A stretch of DNA of 64,000 bases, taken from contig NC_049981.1 of the NCBI RefSeq assembly GCF_000003815.2, positions 18,027,041-18,091,040 on the forward strand. Reading direction: 5' to 3'. Below the pieces are notes generated by a model that worked only from the letters and a program-made list of their open reading frames with translations, was not told the DNA's origin and ran no database searches. Made by a program: the position numbers and the translations under genes. The stretch comes from Branchiostoma floridae. Taxonomy: Eukaryota; Chordata; Leptocardii; Amphioxiformes; Branchiostomatidae. Positions 1 through 10,493 of this stretch are shown here, piece by piece (positions within the stretch are counted from its first letter, which is position 1; every line of letters begins with the position of its first letter).

Positions 1-405
1 GTATGTCCAAGTCCCTGACATATGGAGAAAAAAGGTGTGATTTCAATCTTCAATTCTTGCTGAAAAAGACCATATATAATCCAAAAATATTATGATTAGC
101 TAAAGAAACATCTTTTATTATACACCAGAAAAAGCTGAAACATGATATGCCAATGATGGTAAAAGGATAAGGTTTAGCGGTCAAACCTCAGCCTGAGGAC
201 GAAGCATGGTGCTTTTTTGTCAGCTAGTAGTGCAATGCAGTTTATTGCTACAGCTTGCATGTTTAAGCCAAGCAGACAAGGTGAGCCCTACTCTTTTGGA
301 ATAGTGTTTTGGATCCTTTTACGAGTTTGCAAAGACATAAAAATTTCATTTCTAGTGTTACTGACAGATAATGATGTTGAGAGACAAAGTTACAACCACA
401 CTGAC
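1..405. other. ALPK1 intron, left window edge
   Basis: This stretch follows the donor of the exon at 406-502 on the minus strand. I see no exon with homology to the next part of ALPK1 and no recognisable repeat. Confidence 0.5.
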
Positions 406-3400
406 CTTTTTCCTTGTCAGGGCTCAGAACATCATCCAGAACTCTCTCAGCACCTTGAAGATCACCCGCGTTTGTTAACACCCTGGCTTTACGGATGACA
501 ATCTGTACGTTTCAAGATCACATTGAACAGTTAGCAAAAGAAAAATTCATTTAGTGATGATGACAGCTTTGGATATACAGTTTTTAGAATTTCTTTCATA
601 TGCATGTAACGGGGGCTGCCCTTATAAGATGCTCCCTGCCCTAAGATGCCACGGATTTTTTGCTTATCTTATTATGCATAAGTATGCCATGTTCGTTGCC
701 ACTGACTATGATGATTAGAATGGTAAATAAACCAAGTCCAAACAAACAGCTATTTTTTCTATTAGAAAAATACTTAGTAATATTCACTTCCCCTTTTTTT
801 TGAAGATAGGATTTTCACAATAATGTTGGTAGCGCCGAATCATTGTGGTCACCTGTTACTAGGTATCGGTGGCTCGTGTCCCTAAATATACAACCAGTAC
901 AAAACAGCTACACAACTGTCATACACATAAGAAATAAAGCTTCACAAAACACTACAAATATTGGTATTCAAATGTTTGTTGAGCAGAAGACTGGCCATAG
1001 GAAAAACAACATAAGCATCACCGGTGTTGTTTTCCCGTAACATCTTAGGGTGGCCCCCGTTACCAGCCCTCTAATCTTCTACATGTATATCACCCTCCCT
1101 TAGCATGTCTTTCTGGGAGTGTGAACCCTGAATCTAATCAAGTCTTAAACTTTTAAGTTTGCTAACTGCAGAGTGCAACTAAAAATCAGCAAGTTCTGCA
1201 AAAATTCCTATGCAGAGATGAACCAACGTCCTAGAACTCTGCCTGGTTGTTTCTCAGCTTATTCACAATGCAGGTCCCACTATTGACCTGTCCTGCTTGT
1301 AAATATTAGAAAGCTTAGTACGTTATTTGGCTATTTAGTAGCCAGAGACTGCAAATTTCCAATATAAACTGTTTGTTTTTGTGCTAATAGTTTCTTTGTA
1401 TGTCTGGTTGACATCCAACAGATCTAAAATCTGGTGCCTGATATACAGGACTGTCAAAAGTGCTGTTCTCTTGCTTTTAAATATCAACAACCAGGCCTTA
1501 TTTGGCACAAGTTTTTCCTTTGGACAACTCAAAGGCCTCATAATTCTCTGATTGGATGACAGCTGGTAAGTGGCATCACCCACAATTATGTTGTGGAAAT
1601 AGGAATAGGCAGTTAAGCAGAGTAGCAGTTAAGCAGAGTACAAACCAGGCAGAGTTCTAGGACATGGGTTCATCTCTACGTAGGAGAATGACACTAATAC
1701 ACTGGTTAGGAAATGCTAAAAATTTCTAAATACATATTACAGTATGTAGATTTGTGAGTGTAGTCATTTTACCTGGGGAGGGACGGGTGTGCTTGGACTA
1801 TTTTGACGGATGTCATCAATGGCTTTAAGCAAACGAGGAGATGTACCCTGCCAAAAGGCATACCTGTCCAACAAGAACAGGATAGCAACAGCACGAGGGT
1901 AGCTCTTACACTCCACTGCTAGGTCTGCACACTCCTGTAGAAAAGGATGTGGGATCAACTAAATGGCAACGTGTTGCACATAGATGATGTCGTACCCAAC
2001 CGAGTAAACACGTTTCAATGCAAAATGCAGCAGAGGTTGAGAAAATTTGGTGTCTTTGAATAACAAATTGTAACAACAGACATTCCAATGTCTGACTTGT
2101 ATATTCAAAACTCAGAGCATGCAAAGTGCATTCAAATAATTCTATGGAAGCCTGTCTGATAACAGTAGGACACCATGTGATTACCCATTATCACCCGGTC
2201 TTGAACAGCATTGAACTCGGTAGGTGGCCTAGTGTGAATGCGAGTTTATACTACTGTTATATTATTTTATTATAACAGTAACATTAGTGATTTCTACAAA
2301 GTTGTGTGGCCAAGGGGCTTCAAATCAGAGATGGGTGCTACCAATGTGCCACCATGTTTGGTGTGGTCAAGGACTTAAAAGAATCTTTAACATGAACTAT
2401 CTCTCACCCAGAGTATGTCTGCTTCAGTTTTGCCTGGCCTTTGTGTACTTGGTGCAGTGATGAGATCCTTGACATTGTAAATGTCCTGTTCCCCAACCCT
2501 GTCCTCAAACTGCCATGTCTCTGGGATGAAGGCCCATTTCTGATCCTCAGCATCCCTGAGAAGAGCCTGCAGCTGCACAGATAACAGTCCTATGGAAACA
2601 GAATTAAACATGTGACTGTGCTGTCAATAGTGATATCCCTGTGGCTCAACTGGTAGCAGCTTCAAAGGTAGGCTGAGCCCGGGAGACCCCAGTTCAAATT
2701 TTGGAAAAGGGCATCTCTGTTGGGGCTGCACCAGGTCTTTCAGGTCTTGGGGTCCGCCTTGGATGTTCGCCACAAGCACATTATGGAGAAAGCTTGCGAC
2801 CACTCCCTATGAACAAGGACGTTTATTATATACCCCGCTACCACTAAGCTGACCTCATGTGCCACTTAAGGCACTTCAAGGTGAACAACAACTGCACCGT
2901 CAATCTTAAAATGTTTGTTTGCACTTGTTACATTTTCTCTGTATCGAGTGCTCCAGGTAATAGATAGATCATGGGAGTGGCCTGACTATGTGGATTTGGT
3001 ACTGCTCCGCCCACCCGAGGAGTTTGTTGGGGTGGCGAGGGCGAAGCCGAGGGACCCAACAAACTCCAAGGGTGGCGGAGCAGTACCAAATCCACATAGT
3101 CAGGACACTACCAGGATCTATCTGACTTAGAACATGGCCATCTTTCCGAAGCAAAATACACCTTTTTAGTCATTAGAAACATGCAGTTTGTTTTCCTAGC
3201 AAGCGAACAGACAGGCTATATTATTCTCCTATTTCCCATTCATGACCCTGGTGATGGCGCCTCACACCTTTCCTCATGAGGCTTGTGTGAAATTCATGTC
3301 TGGTTTTACAACACTTTTTTGCACCACAATGCCATTGTTCTGTGGGTGTTTGTCAGATCAATCCCAGTTCCCAACCTGACCTCAAATGAGCAGGACGTGG

Positions 3401-4546
3401 CATGTCTTGGAGGCCCATTTTCTCGAGTATGTTCAGGGAGGCCCATTTTCTCGAGTATGTTCAGCCGTTATCACAGTATGTTCAGGCGAGTTCCGTACAC
3501 AACCCGACATGTCTGAGTTCCAGCTCGAGCTGGTGTAAAACGTTTTGCTGCAGCATGGTGGCATCTCTGCCGAACTGTTCTGTAGTTTTGATCCTGACCA
3601 GTTCTTGCCAGACAGACCGGCCGATGTCGCTCCTGCCTCCTTCCCCCATTTCATTCGCCCTGCTGGAGCAACCGTTCTGACGAGCTGTCCTGTTCCCACT
3701 TTGACCCGTTCCTGGTAGACCACATCATGCATTATCTTCCTGCATTTTTAGTTTGTTTCCCGTTTATGGAAGTATTGATCGTTTTGATCAATTTAACTCG
3801 CATGTTTTTATGTAGCATCTCTACTAGTTTTTCTTTACTATCTTGGAGCCTGTTCCCTAGCTTGATGTAACCAAGGAGGTTATATTTTTCATGTCTTTGA
3901 CAGTTTGATGTAACGCTGTTTGTACATTTTCTTGTTACAAGAAACTCTTTATTATTGTCTTGTTCGTTTTCTGACTTTCTTTCATGATCGCAAGAATTTC
4001 CTTTGTTTATGTTATGAATAAAGATGTTCAGTAACATAGGTTGATTTGCTGTTTCCCTTTTTGTTAATTCTTTAATTGCTTTTATTTGCATGAGAAAGGT
4101 GGGCGTCTCCAACTTAGTCAATTTATTCCTTGGTTGGTACACCCCTACCCCAAGGGAGACCATTCAGTTGAATGGTGGGCGTCTCCAACTTAGTCAATTT
4201 ATTCGTTACTTAGTACACCCCTACCCCTAGGGACACCATACTATCATGTGGATATAGTCACAAGAAATACTCGCTCCTGATTGGCTGAGGAAAGATGGCC
4301 ATGTTCTAATTCTCTTTCCTACAAAATAATGACACAGTAAATATGTGTTTCTGGTGTATTAATTACATACTCGGTATTACAGGAATGTTTCCATCTAGGA
4401 GGCTTTCTTGGGAACTGCTTTGAGTCATCAACGTTACTAACATTAACATTTACTTGAAATGTGTGAAACCAATAGCAGTATGACATACCCAGGTTGTTGG
4501 AAAGTCTCTGCACACTGTCGGCATATGTTTCCTGCTCCATCTCCAT
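406..4546 (-). CDS. ALPK1: ALPK1 (alpha-protein kinase 1), N-terminal four coding exons, partial gene
   Basis: ALPK1 is a cytosolic atypical kinase whose helical N-terminal domain binds bacterial ADP-heptose and then phosphorylates TIFA. Coding exons are 4489-4546, 2408-2589, 1773-1934 and 406-502, with phases 1, 0, 0, 1 and GT-AG junctions. The start is the ATG at 4546, which opens MEMEQETYADSVQRL. The conceptual protein carries WAFIPETWQF (human WPFVPEKWQY), AVAILFLLDRY (human AAIVFLVDRF) and VPPQ joined to IVIRKAR (human IAPQVVIRQAR), all in the human order and spacing. About 166 residues lie in the window. The linker, the rest of the N-terminal domain and the C-terminal kinase are off the left edge; I found no further exon in 1-405. 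The N-terminus is about 20 residues shorter than in human. The gene is divergent from the TIFA-like gene at 5223. Identity is secure; the first exon is the least certain part. Confidence 0.9.
503..1772. other. ALPK1 intron without recognised genes
   Basis: Intron between the third and fourth ALPK1 exons. It is AT-rich, and short open frames here have no family signature. A short direct duplication (a motif reading cagagttctaggac, with a reverse-strand counterpart) occurs near 1200-1250 and 1640-1670 around a sequence ending in catctctac or its complement. Confidence 0.4.
1960..2215. repeat. Dispersed repeat, family A, copy 1
   Basis: Shares ordered blocks with copies at about 7750-8070, 12970-13235 and 28735-29035: a cgtttcaatgcaaaatgcag-like block, tgtaacaacagacattcc, and aaagtgcattcaaat followed by ttctatggaag. 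It sits in the ALPK1 intron next to the exon at 1773-1934. Confidence 0.6.
2636..2830 (+). repeat. tRNA-derived SINE
   Basis: An A-box-like gtggctcaactggtagcagc (2641-2660) and a B-box-like segment agttcaaattttgg (from about 2691) have tRNA spacing. The sequence does not fold as an intact tRNA and runs on into a non-tRNA body (caggtctttcaggtcttggg, then cttgcgaccactccctatga). This pattern is typical of a pol III-derived SINE. It lies in the first long ALPK1 intron. Confidence 0.65.
2958..3124. repeat. Long inverted repeat (foldback or MITE-like)
   Basis: The left arm 2981-3016 and right arm 3070-3104 are complementary with one single-base indel (cctgactatgtggatttggt against its complement). 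Imperfect pairing extends inward through gagtttgttgg / ccaacaaactc and outward to gatagatc / gatctatc. The GC-rich loop is about 20 bases. Confidence 0.8.
3126..4306. mobile_element. Candidate 1.18-kb element with short terminal inverted repeats
   Basis: The sequence ttagaacatggccatctttc at 3126-3145 reappears inverted at about 4287-4306. Inside are two local tandem duplications: aggcccattttctcgagtat twice at 3410-3463, and a roughly 75-bp unit containing gggcgtctccaacttagtca twice at about 4100-4240. The longest internal frame (3732-4163, minus, 143 codons) matches no transposase that I recognise, so the element would be non-autonomous. No clear target-site duplication is visible. Confidence 0.5.
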
Positions 4547-4630
4547 ACGATGCCCTGAGCTTTGAAGGATAATATTTATGAGGTTCCTGGTTGCATACTG
4601 TGTCCAAAAACTGAAAGCTGGTTTTCAGAA

Positions 4631-4638
4631 TGACGTCA
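4631..4638. promoter_or_regulatory. Consensus CRE (CREB/ATF site)
   Basis: TGACGTCA, the full palindromic cAMP-response element, lies about 85 bp upstream of the ALPK1 start codon. Confidence 0.5.
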
Positions 4639-4790
4639 CTTTTGGTTTCGTTCCCGCTTGAATGATTCACACAAGACGACCCCACGCGCTAAGAAAACAG
4701 GGACACGCCACTCGTTCAAATCAAATCGTTACCACACAGCTATAAATATAGACACGCATAACTCATTTCCTCCCTCATTGTCTCCTTCTC

Positions 4791-4800
4791 GGAAATCCCC
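4791..4800 (-). promoter_or_regulatory. Candidate NF-kappaB site 1
   Basis: GGAAATCCCC on the plus strand reads GGGGATTTCC on the minus strand. This fits GGGRNNYYCC exactly. It lies about 250 bp upstream of the ALPK1 start. Confidence 0.55.
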
Positions 4801-4880
4801 AACCTTTACCCTTTCACCCGGATTTCCATATATGGTATGATGATATCATCGCCAGCCAATCGCTGACCAGCAAAGTTGTT

Positions 4881-4892
4881 GGGGACTTCCCC
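4881..4892 (+). promoter_or_regulatory. Candidate NF-kappaB site 2
   Basis: GGGGACTTCCCC contains GGGACTTCCC, a full match to GGGRNNYYCC on either strand. It lies about 80 bp from the first site and 330 bp upstream of the TIFA-like start codon. Confidence 0.6.
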
Positions 4893-5222
4893 TGTACGTC
4901 ACCACTTAGGACACAAGGGGAATTTTCAGAACAAGCGGTGCAGACGAGCTGAGCACAGGGGAACTGACGGGTGTACATGTTAACAGGTAAATCATTGCCT
5001 TACAGTCTAATCCTAGCACTGCGAGGAAAAGTCGGCGTTTACTCCAAGATTCCATGATAGCGGAACGAAGCTGGGGAGGGGGGAGGGGGGCGCCAGTTGG
5101 CGCGTTTGTCAGTGGAAAAAAAATATGGACGGGACACAACAAAAAATAATTGTAACGTGTTAACTATTACCGTATGTTTACCTGTGTATGATGGTGCTGC
5201 CCATGTTATTACCAGGTGCACG

Positions 5223-8200
5223 ATGTCTTCATCTACAAACCAGCAGGACGTACCTGGAACTGTAGATACTGACAGAGACACTATGGACGGGGAAGGTGAG
5301 ACTCAGACAAACCATGATGTCCGCACGCACTTTGACCTGTTACGAATCTTTAAACGTTATAACGTTATGGCAAGAAATTGGACATAGTAGACCATAGCAC
5401 ATTTTAGAACCTTACAGAAACAGTCGAGGAAAATAAACATTTTAAAAGTGTTCTATAATTTTATATCAACACTGAACAGCTCCTGGTTTAGATATACCAA
5501 ACTCCCCAGGGAGATATGAGATAAATGTACAATTAATGAATTATGACCATGATCATGAGCCCTCAACATCATTATCTGGTAGTTCTGTAGGGTTTTCTGT
5601 AAGGTTTTAAAATTCATAAACTTAATGTTCTACAGTGTCCAATATCTTGCCACTAGTCTACTGTTTGACCTTTGCCAATATACTATGTGAGGTATTTTAT
5701 TGTAGCTGGTTCAGTCTAATTCAGTGATGTGGGTAAATTATTTGTGATGCATAATTGGTCCCTTACACTTAAAGTCTACAATTCTACATAGCACGTTATA
5801 TGTAATATCCAGAAGTCAACATTCAGCGTTCAGATTATTCGTATCATGAAGCTGAACACCAGCAAAAAAGTCTAACGTTAGTTACATGTATGTCTGTGTT
5901 CACAGGCAATTATGTTTTGACACACACCCAAAGACTACAAAATAATGAACAAATTGATGAAATCATTCGCAGTAAGATGAAGAGATTGCTGCAGATTACT
6001 GTAAATGCATTTAAGTTCACGGGGATTTAATTTCGCGGTAGCGGGAAAAAGGACTATTTGCGGTAACACCATAGACTGCAGTCTAATACCATAAAGTGGC
6101 AGTGACAGGCCTTTGTGGTGGTGACAGGCCATAGGGGCATGTTCGGGCATGACGCACCCGCCATGACACACGAGTCAGGGGTAGGAGGAACCCCTTGCAT
6201 CCTTGGTCGGAAGTCCTCCTAGGAGACGGAAACTCCGAACAACAAACCTGCATCTGCTGGGGCCGCCTTACACGTTGCATACAGTTGCCCCTGTAAGACT
6301 AGTGCGCCAGTGGACGAGAGGGTGGATAAGGACGTGCACACCCCTCCTTCACCTTAAAAATCCAAGTGCAGGCCAGGCAGACGGGTCGCCTTAAAACCCG
6401 TCTGCCTACCATTGTCTTCCGAGACAGACGGATGCCAACAATACCATAAAACAAAAATATTCGCGGTAGTTTTAAGTTCGCGGTGAAGTGGTCACCGCTA
6501 AAACCGCGAACATTAATCCACCGCGAACATTTCTGCATTTACAGTAACTTCATTTTAAAAGATTTCTGAAGATTGGGATGTTAGTGTGAGACTATCATAA
6601 ACAGGGCTGTATCCATGTCCTGTCCTTTCAGTCCTAAGATTGAAGATTGCTTGTTTTGATGGATGGAAGTTTCATGAGGTTGTTTGTGTGAACAAAACTG
6701 TCACCCACTCTGATATTACAGTTTATGTCATACCTGTGACGCGAAAACATTCGATACAGGAGTTCCGGACTGGGTGATTATAGTATGGTTTATTTCTTCT
6801 TCATCACTTTACACGGTACAGAATGGCAGGGCCATGGCCCTGAATTGCACTGTCGTGTTACATTTATTAAAATCGAAGACAGTTATTAAAAACGATGTTC
6901 GTACATCAGCGAATATTGCACATAGTATTTACATATATTGCACACAGTTGCTTAACAGTGACAAATTTGGCTAGAAATACAACAAATTTGACTTCGAAGG
7001 TGATGGGTAGTTAGTCAAAGTTCTCTTATAAAACAGATTGTCACATCTAGAGCGCAGATTCAGGTATTTACATGTTCAGCTTGCGCACCATGTAGGGTAT
7101 AGCACTCGATCTGTATCTTTCCGTTCTACAATGAACAGTGTCCAGTTTGTGTGATGAACGAGTCATCCTGCCACTGATATCCACACGTGAGAGTGGAAGT
7201 AGGTGCCTGTACAGCTTCGACTGTTCAAGTGATTTGGCGAAGTTAACAGTTAATTGTTCACGACGTGACTTGAGTGTAGGTAGGCCCAGCCGAATACATG
7301 CTTTGGAGTAGGATGTGTAGTTGGTGCCCAAGATGATTCGAAGTGCTCGGCGTTGGACGTTCTCGATTTTGTTGCTGAGAGTTGTGGATAGTCCGGAGTG
7401 CCAAACGGGCGACGCATACTCCAGAGTCGGGCGGATATAACAGGTGTAAACCGTAACTAGATCATCAGCAGGAACGCGGAAGTGCTTCAGTTTGATGAGT
7501 AAGTACAGACGTTGGCATGACTTCGTGCACATGGAGTCAACGTGCGTATTCCATTTCAAGTCTTCTTGGAGGTGAAGACCCAAAATCTTTATGACTTTCA
7601 CATGTTGAAGTTCAATGTTACTTATCATGAGTGGTGGTGGCACGAACGATGTCTTACTAAACTGGATGTGAAGGACGTTGCATTTGCGAGGGTGTAACAC
7701 CATGTCGCTTTCACGGGACCAGATTACTTCCGTATCAGACTGACTCTAAGTTGTATCACACGGGCTCCATTCGCATAAATCGAACTGTTTCGAGCGGGCC
7801 GAGTGCGGCGCCATCGAAAGTTCAAATACCTGATTCGAACGTTAATTGGAACATTGCTGTTGCAACACTTTTTGTTCGAGGGCACAAAATTTATTCAACT
7901 TCTGGCACATTTCGCATCAAAACGGGTTTTCTCATAAATAAAATACAACACGGTGTATTCCACATCACCATCGGTCCCAGCTCCTTCGGCCGTCGGGCGA
8001 TCCGACCCGCGATCATGCTGGTACCTCGGGCTGGTACCTCGGGTGATACACCGTGTTGTATTCTATATTAATGTAAAATTCATCATGTTGAAAAATGACA
8101 TAATGCGATTATGGCTGTACTAGATTATGGCTTCCCATAGCATATATTACATACATTCAAAACCATTGTTTTGTGGTTTTCACAATGTCATTATGAGATT

Positions 8201-10493
8201 CTCAATCTAAAAAGCATTTCTTTTGTTTTAGGAGAAGTAGCCTTTGCCTGTGGTACAGTCAACTCAGAAGCTGAGACAGTGGACATTGAAGCCAAGCCAG
8301 GTGAGCCAGGCAGTATTTTGAGGCAGCAGCAGCACTACCCCCTGACACCCCCTTCTTGAAAGTAGAGTGGTTATTCCATGGACAGCTGGCCTGGTCAGCC
8401 GTTAACGCGTTCTTGAGGGAAGATGCTTATAGGGAAGGGGAGCATCTACTAACATCTGAATGGCTATGGCTATAGCATTGAGGCATTAACATACCAAGAC
8501 TCTACATAGTTTACAAAGGTCATATGAGATCTTTAATTCCTTGTCACCTCCATGTTTTACAGAGCATGTGTGTTTGTTTAATTACTGTAGGTAACGTTAT
8601 ACATTTTGTATCTTCAGAACGTTACGTGTGATTGCAAATTGAATTTGGTACATGTGTTTGTGTTGAGGTTTGCTTTTGGGCATCCTGGTGTTTGACCTTG
8701 ATACTGCAGCTGGGCTTCCTGTTTTGACCCTATGGTCCTGATGTTTCGATAATGCACAGATTTTCGTATATTGTGGAAGTGGTGTAAGTTTAGGCCACCT
8801 AGCACCATGCACTGGAACTGCAGGAGCAGTTTGGTGGAATCTTCTCACAACATGTGCAGTACTTATTGCTTGTGTTGCTTCACAGTTGCTTATGGGTTGT
8901 GTTTCCATTCACCAATGAGGGTGTGACTGTGTTCATGGAAATTTGTGGTCAGCAACACTTAATTCATGAATTGTATTTTGCACAGATAACACAGTAGATG
9001 CTCCCACACACCTCCTCTTCCATATTACTTCTGAGTCCTCTGACACCAAGAGAATTCTTAAGTTTCTACCGAGAGGAAGCATCAAGAAGAACAGCCGGGA
9101 ACATATCAGTATTGGTCGACGTGAGACGAGTGACTTGAGGCTTCATCACGCTCAGGCGTCCAGGGACCTGATGCGCATTACACCCACAGTAAATTCCTCC
9201 AACTTATCTTTCACAATAACGAACGTAGGGAGCAAAGGGTTTTCTGTCAACAACATGGTACTGTGTAAGGGAGCTGAAACACCTTTAACTTCTGGTTCAG
9301 TTATCGCACTAGATTTTCTCAACTTACAAATGACAGCAGATATCAAACCAGGAGATGATGAGAAGATGTATGAGGTCCAGTTCCATCATGTAAATCAAGT
9401 TGCACAGGCTGCCACAAATGACCATGACAGACTAACTAGTAGCAGGAAACAGCAGCCCTCTTCAAATTGTACAGACCTAAATGTCCCTGTTTGTAAGGAA
9501 GTGTGCACATCAAGTGATTTCACTGACCAAAATGAACACCTGTGTGGTAAGCATGTTCAGCCCCCACCTCCACAGCAGCCACCTGTAGAATGTCCACATG
9601 GTCAGTGTACATCACAGTCAAAGCCAGTGGAGAAGCAGGCATCAGCAGAACCTACAGTACAAGAGCTGCTAACACAGTTATCTTCTGGCAATGGGTCTGC
9701 CCCCCAGGTTGTTTTTCTGGCACGTGACATTGTTGTGAACATGGGAGGTCAGGGGTTAGACACACGGCCACAGGGCCCTAAAAACACAACAGACACTACT
9801 AGAAATGGGGAAGTGACTGCCATGCAGGAGAGTGGGCAGGGGGGCTCTGAAGAGGGGTGTCCCATCCAGGTAACAGAAGACGGGGAGTCAAGTAACCTGC
9901 CAGTCATGTGCACTGATACACAGAATGAGGAGTGTAGTAAGAGCCCCATGACTGATATCCAGGGAAGTGGAGGATTACAGCCAACAAGTCCAGTAGAGAG
10001 TGATGATAGGGATTCACGACATGCCGATGACGAAAGGCAAGGAGTTAATCCTGGAGGTACTGTAGCAGAAACAGTGGACACTCCAACACGACTGACCCTT
10101 TTGGTTCACAATCCTTATCCAGGGTTGAAATTACACTATCCCAGCACCACTATCACAAAAACTGCCAAACAGCCTTTTCTCATAGCTGCAGCTAGAAACG
10201 AGAAGGCAGATATTCAAATAGACGACCAACGCGTCTCTCGTGACCACATGCAGATTGAATTCCTCACTACCAAGGCAGGACACTTCGGATTTCAACTGAG
10301 GAAAGTGAAGAAGAATAAGATTGTTAATGTTGATGGACAGAGTGTTGATGCTGAGGTGCCAGTCCAGCTGAAGTCTGGTAACAGCATTTGTCTTAAGTTA
10401 CCCGGATCCCCAGTAGTCAATGTGGAGTTCAGCGTTAAGGTTGAAACTGGGGATGCTCCTGATGTTTATGAAGTTATGGTGAAGAAAAAGTGA
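5223..10493 (+). CDS. TIFA: TIFA-like adaptor with two FHA domains (549 residues, three exons)
   Basis: Exons are 5223-5295, 8232-8300 and 8986-10493, joined in phase 1 at both junctions, with a TGA stop at 10491. TIFA is the ALPK1 substrate: its FHA domain binds a phosphothreonine on another TIFA molecule, and the oligomer recruits TRAF6 to activate NF-kappaB. FHA1 spans about residues 57-165 (GRR at 91, SRD at 106). FHA2 spans about 416-535 (ARNEKADIQI, then S465-R466-D-H, then NVDGQ). The linker is a 250-residue Cys/Pro/Ser/Gln-rich, probably disordered region with PVESDD at 383-388, which fits the TRAF6 consensus PxExx(D/E). Acidic Thr sites before FHA1 (T13, T16, T20, T40, T50) could serve as the phosphothreonine. 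Human TIFA is 184 residues with one FHA domain, so this is a duplicated-domain form. The assignment rests on FHA style, the TRAF6 motif and the adjacent ALPK1. The first exon is less certain than the third. Confidence 0.8.
5996..6547. mobile_element. 552-bp MITE-like element with terminal inverted repeats
   Basis: TTACTGTAAATGCA (5996-6009) is repeated inverted at 6534-6547. The subterminal DNA is rich in gttcgcgg and its complement. An inner perfect hairpin (aggcagacgggt at 6375-6386, complement at 6396-6407) lies within it. No transposase is present. It lies in the first intron of the TIFA-like gene. Confidence 0.65.
7068..7703 (-). mobile_element. Non-LTR retrotransposon fragment (C-terminal reverse transcriptase region)
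   Basis: An open frame of 211 codons, truncated at its 5' end. It shows the signature downstream of the RT palm: KILGLHLQEDLKWNTHVD, then YTCYIRPTLEYASPVW, then IENVQRRALRIILG. These are typical of Jockey/CR1-type LINEs. The catalytic YADD region is missing, so it is not active. The element probably extends from about 6760 (3' untranslated part) to about 7745. It is inserted antisense in the first intron of the TIFA-like gene. Confidence 0.85.
7750..8070. repeat. Dispersed repeat, family A, copy 2, with terminal inverted repeat
   Basis: Contains the shared blocks ctggcacatttcgcatcaaaa and aatacaacacggtgtat. The latter is repeated inverted (atacaccgtgttgtatt) at about 8046-8062, so the GC-rich 3' part (7940-8065) is a foldback. 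Confidence 0.6.

Larger units (their letters stand above)
4547..5222. promoter_or_regulatory. Divergent intergenic promoter region of ALPK1 and the TIFA-like gene
   Basis: A 676-bp interval separates the two start codons. It contains a consensus CRE (TGACGTCA, 4631-4638), two NF-kappaB-type decamers (4791-4800 and 4881-4892), a CG-rich patch near 5070-5105 and AT-rich TATA-like stretches. There is no other gene here. Shared regulation of both genes is inferred from this layout. A possible splice acceptor just before 5223 means the transcription start of the TIFA-like gene may lie further upstream. Confidence 0.7.

Noticed and set aside
2641-2712. tRNA gene
   Set aside because: A and B box-like sequences are present, but no cloverleaf forms and the sequence continues into a SINE body.
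3732-4163. 143-codon minus-strand frame as a gene
   Set aside because: It lies in the candidate inverted-repeat element, is low in complexity and rich in Lys/Asn, and matches no family I recognise.
7068-7703. Host protein-coding gene of 211 residues
   Set aside because: It is a truncated reverse transcriptase tail from a LINE.
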